From: Shouchella rhizosphaerae
GTDB taxonomy: Bacteria > Bacillota > Bacilli > Bacillales > Bacillaceae_D
Assembly: GCF_900142675.1 (NCBI RefSeq)
Contig: NZ_FRBS01000004.1
Location: 62,001 to 126,000 of the forward strand
DNA length: 64,000 nt
Direction of reading: 5' to 3'
Below are positions 46,448-54,951 of the stretch, piece by piece (position 1 is the first letter of the stretch; the number at the start of each line of letters is the position of its first letter). The notes beneath the pieces were generated by a model. That model did no database searches and was not told the origin of the DNA. It worked only from the letters and a program-made list of their open reading frames with translations. The translations under genes were made by a program, and so were the position numbers.

Positions 46448-47470
46448 TTAATTGGGCTGGTATATCTGGTCAAATATACCGCCGTCAGCAAAATGTTTGT
46501 CCTGCGCCTCTTGCCAGCCGCCAAATTTATCGTCAATTGTAAATAGCTCTACTTCCGGGAACACATCGCGATGTTCCTCTAAAACTGCTTCATTCCGTGG
46601 CCGGTAATAATGGTCGGCGATCAACTCCTGCCCTTCATCGCTGTAAAGGAATTGCAAATAGGCTTCCGCTACTTCTCTCGTCCCTTTTTGGTCGACGACT
46701 TTATCGACAATGGCAACAGGAGGTTCCGTTAAAATCGACATCGACGGTGTCACAATATCAAACTCAGAATCGCCAAGCTCATTTGCGGCAAGAATCGCTT
46801 CATTTTCCCATGCCAACAAAACATCGCCAATGCCCCGTTCCACAAAAGAAGTCGTAGCGCCCCTAGCGCCTGAATCTAATGCAGTTACATTTTGGTACAA
46901 GTCTCCAACAAATTGTTGCGCTGCTTCCTCTGAACCATAAGTTTCTTCTGCGTAACCCCAAGCCGCTAAATAGTTCCATCGTGCCCCGCCTGACGTTTTC
47001 GGATTTGGCGTCACCACTTCCACATCATCGCGAATGAGGTCATCCCAATCTTCAATTTGTTTTGGGTTCCCTTTGCGGACAAGAAAATTAATCGTCGACG
47101 TATAAGGAGAAGATTGATCGGCAAATTGCTGCTGCCAATTTGGATCAAGCAGCTCCCGTTCTTGCAAAATATCAATATCATAAGCAAGGGCTAATGTAAC
47201 GACATCTGCCTCCAAGCCGTCGAGAACGGAGCGCGCTTGGCTGCCTGAACCACCGTGGGAAGTGTTAATAGCTACGTGCTCACCGGTTTTTTCCAACCAA
47301 TGGTCAGCAAATGCCTTGTTTACGTCTGCATATAATTCTCTAGTTGGGTCGTAAGATACGTTTAAAATCTCAACTGAATTCCCCTCCCCTGATGTTTCTT
47401 CACCTGAAGGAGCACAAGCCGCAAGCAGCACTCCTACAGTCGCGACAGACACACCATATCCCTTTTTCAT
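46448..47470 (-). CDS. sbp: Sulfate-binding lipoprotein
   Basis: Extracellular binding protein of 340 residues for sulfate or thiosulfate. Lipobox VLLAACAPS (Cys about 19). Family motifs: [73 protein letters not shown] and [19 protein letters not shown] at 47470 after AAAGGGG. It leads the operon with a good sigma-A promoter about 100 bases upstream. The Bacillus regulator would be CymR; I did not find a convincing box. Confidence 0.93.
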   Translation of the reverse strand: MKKGYGVSVATVGVLLAACAPSGEETSGEGNSVEILNVSYDPTRELYADVNKAFADHWLEKTGEHVAINTSHGGSGSQARSVLDGLEADVVTLALAYDIDILQERELLDPNWQQQFADQSSPYTSTINFLVRKGNPKQIEDWDDLIRDDVEVVTPNPKTSGGARWNYLAAWGYAEETYGSEEAAQQFVGDLYQNVTALDSGARGATTSFVERGIGDVLLAWENEAILAANELGDSEFDIVTPSMSILTEPPVAIVDKVVDQKGTREVAEAYLQFLYSDEGQELIADHYYRPRNEAVLEEHRDVFPEVELFTIDDKFGGWQEAQDKHFADGGIFDQIYQPN

Positions 47471-47579
47471 AGAATACACCCCTTTAATCCGATTTAATGC
47501 ATTAAAAATAGATAATTACTTGGTTTTTGAGCGAAAAGAAGAAACCGCTATAGACGGATTCGTTAAAAGAACTGACTCT

Positions 47580-47608
47580 ATATTATTCTCACTATTCCGA
47601 CCTGTCAA
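47580..47608 (-). promoter_or_regulatory. sbp-cysTWA promoter
   Basis: Minus-strand -35 TTGACA (47603-47608, perfect), 17-bp spacer, -10 TAATAT (47580-47585). It gives an untranslated leader of about 100 bases with no recognised riboswitch. The rest of the gap to 47837 shows nothing further. Confidence 0.75.
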
Positions 47609-47837
47609 TAGGTTTTTCGTTCTTTTCTTGACAAACAACAGTGCTCTTTAGGAATGTATACAGCTTGAATTCGTTCCATGCCCCCCTTGCTGAACTGGCG
47701 TTAACGTCGAAAGAACAGTCTGCTTCTCTTTTGACGATTGCGTTTTTTTCCACCATTGGGGATGTTCCCTCTTTTTCTGGACAGCTGTTTCCTGTAAAAT
47801 GTAAAAAGAAGCATGAACCCTACTATTGAGGTGTGAG

Positions 47838-48314
47838 ATGAAACAAACTAAAACGAATGCGATTCGCTTGTTAGAACAACATAAGAAACCTTATACCTTG
47901 TTTTCCTATCCGGTTTCAGATGGCAAGATTGATGGCCAATCGGTCGCGCAAAAGATCAATAAACCGGAACACGTTGTTTATAAAACTCTTGTTGCCCAAG
48001 GAAAAAGCGGTGCTATTTACGTTGCGCTCATTCCTGTGAACGAAGAGCTTCATTTAAAAAAGCTGCAAAAAGTGACTGCGGAGAAAAAAGTTAACATGCT
48101 CTTGGCGAAACAGCTCCATGATGTGACCAATTATGTCCGTGGCGGGTGTTCGCCAATCGGCATGAAGAAGCCATACCCGACTTTTATCGATTCCCAAGCA
48201 GCACAGCTAGATGCCATTGTCGTAAACGCCGGAAAAGTTGGCTTGCAGATGGAACTTCGGTTAAGTGATTTGGTCGAAGCCGCCAACGCTCAGTTTGCAG
48301 ATCTAACAATCTAG
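47838..48314 (+). CDS. ybaK: Cys-tRNA(Pro)/(Cys) deacylase, YbaK/EbsC family
   Basis: Translation-quality enzyme of 158 residues that hydrolyses mischarged Cys-tRNA(Pro). It begins MKQTKTNAIRLLEQHKKPYTLFSYP, then VVYKTLVAQGKSGAIYVALIPVNEELHLKKL, and the active-site loop YVRGGCSPIGMKKPYPTFID with GGCSP, typical of YbaK. The ATG at 47838 follows GAGGTGTGAG. It stands alone between the sbp operon and a kinase gene. Confidence 0.93.
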   Translation: MKQTKTNAIRLLEQHKKPYTLFSYPVSDGKIDGQSVAQKINKPEHVVYKTLVAQGKSGAIYVALIPVNEELHLKKLQKVTAEKKVNMLLAKQLHDVTNYVRGGCSPIGMKKPYPTFIDSQAAQLDAIVVNAGKVGLQMELRLSDLVEAANAQFADLTI

Positions 48315-48411
48315 CTACTCTGTCTTGTGATTAGAATCGCGATTTAAAGCAGCCTTGAGATGTTACGTTGCCTTCAGGGATGCGGGAAGACTACTACGGC
48401 CGGAGGCTCTT

Positions 48412-50031
48412 ATGAAACAGAGAACGAAAATTTTATTGCTCTATTTATTTTGTAGCTTAGTATGGGTAGTGGGGTCTGACCTCGTGCTTCTTGCTTTCGA
48501 CCAAGAAGTCATGCCGCTTTTCCAAGGAATGAAAGGCATCGTGTTTGTCCTTGTCTCTAGTGTATTTATTTATCTCTTAATCAGCAAAACCGAAAAGCTA
48601 CAGGAGTCGGAAGAGGAAAAGGAAAAAATCGATACATTGATTAACTCAATGGTTGACTTTGTTAACTTTAAGGACGGCGAAGGACGTTGGATTCAAACCA
48701 ATGACTATGGCCTTAAACTTTACCAGCTTGAAAATGTGGACTACCGTGGAAAGAAAGATTCAGAACTTGCGGCTTATAGCAAGGCAAGCCGCGAGCCGTT
48801 GCTTTATTGCGAGCACACGGACAACTTAACGTGGGAAAGAGGAGAAACGACAAGAACCGAAGAAGTTTTTCCGATGAAAGATGGAACAAAAAAGACGTTT
48901 GATACAATTAAAACGCCCATTTATGATGAAAACGGGAAACGAAAAGGGCTTGTTGTCATTGGCCGTGATATAACAGAACGGAAAAAAGCAGAGAAACAAC
49001 TTGCAGAAAGCGAGCTGCGTTACAAAGCTTTATTCGACCATAATCCTGAGCTAGTGTACAGAATTGATTTGCACGGGAACATTGTGGATTTAAATGATAA
49101 ATTTATGCAAGTAACTGGTTACAATCAAGAGGACGCACTTGGCAAATCAATTCTCACTTACGTCCAGCCAGATGACCACGAGCGGTTGCGCTGGAAATTA
49201 GAGCAAGTCAAATTGACACGGAAAGCACACCAATGCAACCAAGTCCGGATTAACCACCGCTATGGCGACCGTGTCATTGTCAACTGTGCATCGGTTCCGA
49301 TCATCATCGATAATGAATTGGTTGGCATTACAGGTTACGCCACCAATATTACAAAAATAATAGAAACAGAAGAAAAGCTTCGTACGACGGAAAAGTTGGC
49401 AGTCGTTGGCGAATTAGCAGCTGGGATAGCACACGAAATCCGCAACCCACTAACATCCCTTAGAGGATTTGTCCAACTTTTCCAGGATGAAAGCAAGGAA
49501 AATAACCCCCTTCATCGGATTATGCTCGATGAATTAGAACGCATTAATACGATTGCGAGCGAATTGCTCGTTTTGTCGCGCCCCCAAGAAGTCGCCTTTC
49601 AAAGATGCAACCTCCGGCAAGTCTTAGGGGACGTCATTCAGTTAATGGGGACAAATTCACAGCTTAATGGGGCGACTCTGTCTCTTCAAGCAGAAGAAGG
49701 GCTATCTCTTGAGTGCGACCCTAACCAGTTAAAACAGCTGTTTATTAATGTCGTGAAAAATGCGGCAGAGTCAGGAGCGAGCGCCATTGTTGTAAGAGCA
49801 TTCCCTAGCGGCACGCAAATCTGCGTGGCTGTGGAAGACAATGGCTGCGGCATCAGTGCCGACCGGATTGAAAGACTCGGCGAACCTTTTTATTCGCAAA
49901 AAGAACGAGGAACAGGGCTTGGGCTAACGATCAGCCATAAAATTGTTGAGGCCCACCATGGCGCGATTCAGTATAAGAGTGAGCTAGGAACCGGTACAAC
50001 GGTTTTCATTGCTTTGCCGAAAGTACAATAA
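48412..50031 (+). CDS. PAS-domain sensor histidine kinase (sporulation-kinase type)
   Basis: A 539-residue membrane kinase. Two transmembrane segments (about 6-27 and 41-59) enclose a very short external loop, followed by a Glu/Lys-rich coiled stretch. Two PAS domains come next (about 70-190, with NSMVDFVNFKDGEGRWIQTN, and 205-320). The HisKA box LAAGIAHEIRNPLTSLRGFVQLF has its His at about 341. The ATPase domain has NVVKNAAESGA, DNGCGIS and RGTGLGLTISHKIVEAHHG. The kinase core resembles Bacillus KinA/KinE. No response regulator adjoins. ATG at 48412 after CCGGAGG; the longer frame lacks a ribosome site. Confidence 0.88.
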   Translation: MKQRTKILLLYLFCSLVWVVGSDLVLLAFDQEVMPLFQGMKGIVFVLVSSVFIYLLISKTEKLQESEEEKEKIDTLINSMVDFVNFKDGEGRWIQTNDYGLKLYQLENVDYRGKKDSELAAYSKASREPLLYCEHTDNLTWERGETTRTEEVFPMKDGTKKTFDTIKTPIYDENGKRKGLVVIGRDITERKKAEKQLAESELRYKALFDHNPELVYRIDLHGNIVDLNDKFMQVTGYNQEDALGKSILTYVQPDDHERLRWKLEQVKLTRKAHQCNQVRINHRYGDRVIVNCASVPIIIDNELVGITGYATNITKIIETEEKLRTTEKLAVVGELAAGIAHEIRNPLTSLRGFVQLFQDESKENNPLHRIMLDELERINTIASELLVLSRPQEVAFQRCNLRQVLGDVIQLMGTNSQLNGATLSLQAEEGLSLECDPNQLKQLFINVVKNAAESGASAIVVRAFPSGTQICVAVEDNGCGISADRIERLGEPFYSQKERGTGLGLTISHKIVEAHHGAIQYKSELGTGTTVFIALPKVQ

Positions 50032-50102
50032 AGCAATTCTGAAGAAAACATAGATTGGAAACACCGCATAAAGCTGCTCTTCGTCTAGCAGCATCACTCA
50101 GT

Positions 50103-50130
50103 GGCCTGCCGATAACAGCAGGTTTTTTTA
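50103..50130 (+). terminator. Terminator after the PAS kinase gene
   Basis: CCTGC/GCAGG stem with an 8-nt loop and seven T residues. Confidence 0.8.
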
Positions 50131-50231
50131 TCTATACAGGGCCACCGTAACGTGATATAATCTGCCATTATTGGACGAATCGTTTTAGCTTTCAAACGTC
50201 GCAACATTCGAACAGAAAAGGGGGATGATGC

Positions 50232-51617
50232 ATGTCTGAGTTGGCCGAGGCATTGCAAGCCCATTTAGGGACTCAAAAAGTGACAATCAATGAAACGGCC
50301 CTTGCGCTTCATAGCAAGGACGAATCCTACCATACGCCAAGCAAACCTGAAGTGGTCGCATATCCCACATGCACTGAAGATGTGCAAGCCATTATACAAA
50401 TAGCTCAATCATTTTCCGCGCCTATCTATTCATTTGGCCTCGGCACAAGTTTAGAAGGCCATGCGATACCGTACGAAGGCGGCGTCTCAATCGATTTTTC
50501 AGAAATGAATAACATCATCGCTGTCAAAGAAAAAGATTTCCTTGTAACGGTTCAGCCAGGGGTAACCCGTTCTCAACTCAACCAGGAATTAAAGAAATAT
50601 GGACTGTTTTTTCCAGTCGATCCTGGCGCAAACGCGACACTTGGCGGCATGGCTGCCACCAATGCCAGCGGCACAACTTCTGTGCGGTACGGCATTATGC
50701 GGGATCAAGTCCGTGACTTGGAAGTCGTTTTAGCTGACGGTACGATTATCCGAACTGGCAATCTTGCAGCCAAGTCATCCTCAGGCTACCATTTAAACGG
50801 ATTGTTTGTAGGATCAGAGGGCACTCTTGGCTGCTTTACAGAATTGACGTTACGTGTCCACGGCATTCCTGAACATATTGTAGCTGGGCGCGCGGCCTTT
50901 CGGACGTTAGACGATGCAGTAGCCGCCGTTGTCGCGATTTTACAAGCCGGCATTCCGATTGCCCGCGTCGAGTTAGTAGATGAACCTTCCATTGCTAAAG
51001 TCAATGCCTTTAGCGATACTGCTTATAGCCAAAAGCCTACACTTTTTCTTGAATTTCATGGCAATGAAGCAGGACTCAAACAAGACGTGGCCTTTACAAA
51101 AGAAATGGTGGCCGACTACGGTTGCGAAGCCTTTGCTTTTGAAACCGATACAGCAGCCCGCAATAAGCTATGGGAAGCGCGGCACAACTTGGCATATGCT
51201 TACGTGCACAGCGCCCCTGGACGAAAGCTGATGGTGACAGACGTATGTGTCCCCATTTCACAACTGGCAGACGCGATTCGCACAGCTCGAAACGCGGTCA
51301 CTCGCTCTCCTTTTGAAGGAGGCATCATTGGCCATGTTGGCGATGGCAATTACCACGTTTTGATAATGATTGACCCAGCTAATGCTGATGAGATCGAAGC
51401 GGCTAACCGCTTAAATGAAGCGATTGTCAATGACGCACTTGCGCGCGGTGGCACGTGCACAGGCGAGCATGGCGTAGGCATAGGCAAACTGAAGTACCAA
51501 GTACAAGAACATGGGCCTGCGCTTGGTGTGATGCAATCGATCAAACATGCCCTTGACCCTGAAAACCGAATGAACCCTAATAAATTGTTGTACACAAAGA
51601 CGGAGGATGTTGTATGA
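50232..51617 (+). CDS. FAD-linked oxidase, GlcD/D-lactate dehydrogenase type
   Basis: Flavoprotein of 461 residues that oxidises a 2-hydroxy acid such as glycolate or D-lactate. The N-terminal PCMH-type FAD domain shows VAYPTCTEDVQAIIQIA, SFGLGTSLEGHAIP, GVSIDFSEMN and VDPGANATLGGMAATNASGTTSVRYG. The C-terminal domain has the catalytic-loop motif GHVGDGNYH and GTCTGEHGVGIGK. It overlaps the BASS transporter gene by ATGA, suggesting that the transporter carries the enzyme's organic acid. No iron-sulfur partner (GlcF) is next to it. ATG start about 10 bases after AAAAGGGGGATG. Confidence 0.88.
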   Translation: MSELAEALQAHLGTQKVTINETALALHSKDESYHTPSKPEVVAYPTCTEDVQAIIQIAQSFSAPIYSFGLGTSLEGHAIPYEGGVSIDFSEMNNIIAVKEKDFLVTVQPGVTRSQLNQELKKYGLFFPVDPGANATLGGMAATNASGTTSVRYGIMRDQVRDLEVVLADGTIIRTGNLAAKSSSGYHLNGLFVGSEGTLGCFTELTLRVHGIPEHIVAGRAAFRTLDDAVAAVVAILQAGIPIARVELVDEPSIAKVNAFSDTAYSQKPTLFLEFHGNEAGLKQDVAFTKEMVADYGCEAFAFETDTAARNKLWEARHNLAYAYVHSAPGRKLMVTDVCVPISQLADAIRTARNAVTRSPFEGGIIGHVGDGNYHVLIMIDPANADEIEAANRLNEAIVNDALARGGTCTGEHGVGIGKLKYQVQEHGPALGVMQSIKHALDPENRMNPNKLLYTKTEDVV

Positions 51618-52582
51618 AGTGGATTGAACGGCTTAGTTCTTTTGCCGGAAAATATTTTGCATTGCTTGTTATTGCAGCGGCTATCACCGCTTTTCTTGTT
51701 CCAGAAATATTTATCCCAATTAACGCGTATGTACCGATTTTGCTTGGCGTCGTCATGCTCGGAATGGGAATGACGTTAAAGCCAGTTGACTTTAAACTTG
51801 TTGCCACACGCCCACTCCCTGTTTTGCTTGGCCTTGTGGCCCAATTCACGATCATGCCCTTTACGGCTTTCATGATTGCTTATTTGCTGCAACTGCCGCC
51901 AGAACTCGCGGCTGGCCTTGTGCTGCTTGGCTCCGTCCCTGGGGGCACCGCATCTAATGTCATGGTTTATTTAGCTAAAGGCGATTTGCCCCTTTCAATT
52001 ACAATGACGTCAATGTCAACGTTATTGGCGCCAATCGCTACACCGGCTTTGCTTTATTTGTTAGCTGGCCAATGGCTGCCAGTCAATTTCGTCGACATGT
52101 TTACGATGATTGTTCAAGTCATTGTCATTCCCGTTATCGCCGGATTATTGATTAACCGTTTCTTGCCAAAAGTCGCAGCAAAAACATCTGTGGCGATGCC
52201 TCTTGTCTCTGTGCTTGCCATTCTCGCGATCTTATCAGCGGTGGTTGCCGCCAACACTGGCAGCTTGATCCAAGCAGGCTTGATTAGCTTTGTTGCCGTG
52301 ATGCTCCATAATGCCGCCGGCCTCGCACTAGGCTTTATAGCAGCTCTCGCTTTCCGTTTGCCGGCCAGCCAGCGTCGTGCGATTTCGATTGAAGTCGGCA
52401 TGCAAAATTCCGGTCTTGGCGTCGCCTTGGCCACTGCCCATTTTACACCATTGGCTGCCATACCAAGTGTACTCGCCGCTGCTTGGCACAACATTTCTGG
52501 ACCTATCCTTGCCACATACTGGTCAAAACGGCCACTGCCACCAGAGGCCACATCACCACTAAATAAAAAAAGAGCTTCTTGA
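51614..52582 (+). CDS. Bile acid:sodium symporter (BASS) family organic-acid transporter
   Basis: Membrane protein of 322 residues with ten spans. It has MLGMGMTLKPVDFK, GLVLLGSVPGGTASNVMVYLAKGD (the Na+-site crossover motif of ASBT-like proteins) and EVGMQNSGLGVALATAHF (second crossover). BASS members move pantothenate, pyruvate, ketopantoate or other organic acids with Na+. Here overlap with the FAD oxidase gene hints at a hydroxy- or keto-acid. Its stop is followed closely by a strong terminator. Confidence 0.88.
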   Translation: MKWIERLSSFAGKYFALLVIAAAITAFLVPEIFIPINAYVPILLGVVMLGMGMTLKPVDFKLVATRPLPVLLGLVAQFTIMPFTAFMIAYLLQLPPELAAGLVLLGSVPGGTASNVMVYLAKGDLPLSITMTSMSTLLAPIATPALLYLLAGQWLPVNFVDMFTMIVQVIVIPVIAGLLINRFLPKVAAKTSVAMPLVSVLAILAILSAVVAANTGSLIQAGLISFVAVMLHNAAGLALGFIAALAFRLPASQRRAISIEVGMQNSGLGVALATAHFTPLAAIPSVLAAAWHNISGPILATYWSKRPLPPEATSPLNKKRAS

Positions 52583-52583
52583 C

Positions 52584-52615
52584 GAAAAACCCGCCGCATG
52601 TTGCGGCGGGTTTTT
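52584..52615. terminator. Terminator between the BASS gene and aroA
   Basis: Stem AAAACCCGCCGC/GCGGCGGGTTTTT with a 4-nt loop, between convergent genes; T-runs on both strands. Confidence 0.92.
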
Positions 52616-52630
52616 CCATGAGTTGGCTGC

Positions 52631-53971
52631 TTAAGGAGAAACGGCTTTTACCCCTATTCCTGTTTGGGCAAGCATGGAAAAATAAGAGGGGCATGTTTTG
52701 GCAACGCAGCCTGGGTCGTCTAGTTCGATTCCATCTACTTTTGCGCCAATCAGAGCAAGTGCCATCGCCATACGGTGGTCATCGTAAGTGTTTACAACAG
52801 TTGGCTTCGGCTGGCCTGGATAAACCGTTAATCCATCATGCCTTTCCTCGACACGGATACCTAAGCGGCTTAACTCTGTGCAAATTGCGCGAATGCGATC
52901 ACATTCATGGTGTCGGATATGGCCAACCCCTTCGATGGCAATTGGACCGTCAGCAAAAGGAGAGATTGCGGCAAGCGTTAAGGCTTGATCGGATAACTCA
53001 TTCATGTTAACGGTAAATCCACCCCTTAAACGAGTAGGTCCTTCTCCTTCAACAAACGATGGTCCGATTTCAAAGTTGCATCCCATTCGTTTCAGGATAG
53101 AGACAAACAGAATATCTGGCTGGCTTGTTTTCGTCGAAAAATGGCGTATACGGATTTTCCCTGCTGTGATTGCGGCAAGGGCAAGAAAGTAACAAGCTGT
53201 TGAGGCATCCGCTTCAATCGCGATGTCGTTTGCGACATAAGGGGAAGGGTTCACTTCAAGCAAGCTCCAATCAGGCGCTGCTTTCACTTCGACCCCAAAA
53301 GCTGCCATCAAGTCGATTGTGATTCGCACATACGCCTGTTGGACAATCCCATCTTTAACAGTGATCGAGACAGGGTTTTTCGCCAATGGGGCCGCCAATA
53401 AACAGCCGCTAATAAATTGGCTGGACAGCTGGCCGCTCATGTTCACTTTTCCCCCGTTCAACCCTTCACCAGATATGGAAAGGGGATAATGGCCCCTACG
53501 GCTTCCATACTGAATGTTTGCCCCTAATGCCTGTAATGTTTTTACCAAAGGAGCAATCGGGCGTTTGTTCATGCTGTGACTCGCTTCCACATGCCAGTTT
53601 CCCGTTGCTGCTGCCAACATTCCAGGCAAAAAACGTCCTGCTGTTCCAGCTGAACCAATATAAAGGGAGCCAGAATGAAACACCCCTCCTCTCCCATAGA
53701 CAGTCACATTGCTTCCATCTACCGCAATTTCTACCCCCGTTTTTTTTAGCGCCTCGATGCACCAATACGTGTCATCGCTTTTTAACGCATTCCTTAATGT
53801 AGAAGTGCCTGACGCAACTGCTGCTAACAGCAATGCGCGATTTGTTGCACTTTTGCTTCCAGGCACTTCTAACGTAGCGTTTATTCTTTTTTGGCTCGGC
53901 GTTAAACGGAGGCGTTCGACGCCTGCTAAAGGCGTCCAAGGGCTACGTGCTTGTGAATCAAACTGAACCAT
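52631..53971 (-). CDS. aroA: 3-phosphoshikimate 1-carboxyvinyltransferase (EPSP synthase), atypical
   Basis: Shikimate-pathway enzyme joining shikimate 3-phosphate and PEP, 446 residues. It has EVPGSKSATNRALLLAA near residue 37, the PEP loop IGSAGTAGRFLPG, RPIAPLVKTLQALGA, SSQFISGCLLAA and a late EGVGHIRHHECDRI. The PEP loop is GSAGTAGRF rather than GNAGTAMRP, and the RHHECDRI motif resembles actinobacterial EPSP synthases more than the B. subtilis type. It lies outside any aro cluster, divergent from a LysR regulator about 100 bases away. ATG after AAAGGAGATTGGACC. Whether it is the only aroA cannot be seen here. Confidence 0.92.
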   Translation of the reverse strand: MVQFDSQARSPWTPLAGVERLRLTPSQKRINATLEVPGSKSATNRALLLAAVASGTSTLRNALKSDDTYWCIEALKKTGVEIAVDGSNVTVYGRGGVFHSGSLYIGSAGTAGRFLPGMLAAATGNWHVEASHSMNKRPIAPLVKTLQALGANIQYGSRRGHYPLSISGEGLNGGKVNMSGQLSSQFISGCLLAAPLAKNPVSITVKDGIVQQAYVRITIDLMAAFGVEVKAAPDWSLLEVNPSPYVANDIAIEADASTACYFLALAAITAGKIRIRHFSTKTSQPDILFVSILKRMGCNFEIGPSFVEGEGPTRLRGGFTVNMNELSDQALTLAAISPFADGPIAIEGVGHIRHHECDRIRAICTELSRLGIRVEERHDGLTVYPGQPKPTVVNTYDDHRMAMALALIGAKVDGIELDDPGCVAKTCPSYFSMLAQTGIGVKAVSP

Positions 53972-54068
53972 GGTCCAATCTCCTTTGTTTTCGTTCTTCC
54001 TTTTATTTTAATGACAGAAATGATATAAATGAAATCAATATTATTAATCGATGACATAGGTGATATTT
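53972..54068. promoter_or_regulatory. Divergent aroA-lysR intergenic region
   Basis: A 97-bp AT-rich gap between divergent genes, the usual place for a LysR operator. It includes a loose repeat (TGATATAAATGAAATCA around 54021-54037). No precise T-N11-A box is assigned. Confidence 0.4.
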
Positions 54069-54950
54069 ATGACAAATTTAGAGCATTACCGCATTTTTTA
54101 TACAACGGCCAAAGAACAAAACTTTAGCAAAGCCGCTTCCTCTCTATTTATTACACAGCCTAGTGTCAGCCACGCCATTAAACAATTGGAAACTCAACTA
54201 GGCGTGTCGCTCTTTATTCGGCACTCAAAAGGGGTCTTTTTAACCACTGAAGGCAATGTGCTTTACTCGTACATCAAGCAAGCATTTGCCCATATTGAAA
54301 CAGGCGAACGGCACCTCCAATCATTGAAAGCGCTTGAAAGTGGATCAATTACCATTGCTAGCAGCGACTCGATTTGCAAACATTATTTGTTGCCACGGGT
54401 TCCCTCTTTCTTGAAACGTTGGCCAAAACTTGATATTAAGTTCCAGCATGGCTCGACGCCAGACATTATGAAAAAATTAGAGCAAGGGCGAATCGACATA
54501 GGGATTGTGCACTTGCCTATTAACGAGAAGGACGTGGAAATAACCCCTTTTACATCGACTACTTGCCTCTTTTGTGCTAGTCCAACATACAAAACGCTTC
54601 ATAACGGTACCCATTCATTAACGGAGCTTACCCGCTACCCGCTTGTCTCTTTTTCAGCAGGGAGCAGCACTCGCTCTTTTCTTGAGCGTTTATTCCAACA
54701 ACAGGGGCAAACGTTTTCTCCAGAGTTGGAAGTCGGGAGCATTGAACTGCTAATTGAGTGCGCCAAGCTTGGCATGGGAATTGGCTTTGTTGCTAAAGAG
54801 CTGATCAAAAAGGAACTTGAGCAAGGCGAGTTAGTCGAAATCCCGGTTGATATAGCCATCCCTACTAGGGAAATCGCGCTCATTACAAAAAAAGCAGCGC
54901 CACTGTCAATCGCAGCGCGCCGCTTTTATAGCCATTTACTAGCCAATTAA
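54069..54950 (+). CDS. LysR-family transcriptional regulator
   Basis: DNA-binding regulator of 293 residues. The N-terminal winged helix-turn-helix is clear (LEHYRIFYTTAKEQNFSKAASSLFITQPSVSHAIKQLETQLGVSLFIRHSKGVFLTTEG), followed by a periplasmic-binding-like effector domain (from about residue 90) in CysB/CbbR style. The ATG at 54069 follows TAGGTGA; an ORF starting nine bases earlier lacks a proper start context. It is divergent from aroA, so it probably controls that gene. Its stop is one base from the stop of the convergent lipoprotein gene, with no terminator between. Confidence 0.92.
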   Translation: MTNLEHYRIFYTTAKEQNFSKAASSLFITQPSVSHAIKQLETQLGVSLFIRHSKGVFLTTEGNVLYSYIKQAFAHIETGERHLQSLKALESGSITIASSDSICKHYLLPRVPSFLKRWPKLDIKFQHGSTPDIMKKLEQGRIDIGIVHLPINEKDVEITPFTSTTCLFCASPTYKTLHNGTHSLTELTRYPLVSFSAGSSTRSFLERLFQQQGQTFSPELEVGSIELLIECAKLGMGIGFVAKELIKKELEQGELVEIPVDIAIPTREIALITKKAAPLSIAARRFYSHLLAN

Positions 54951-54951
54951 A

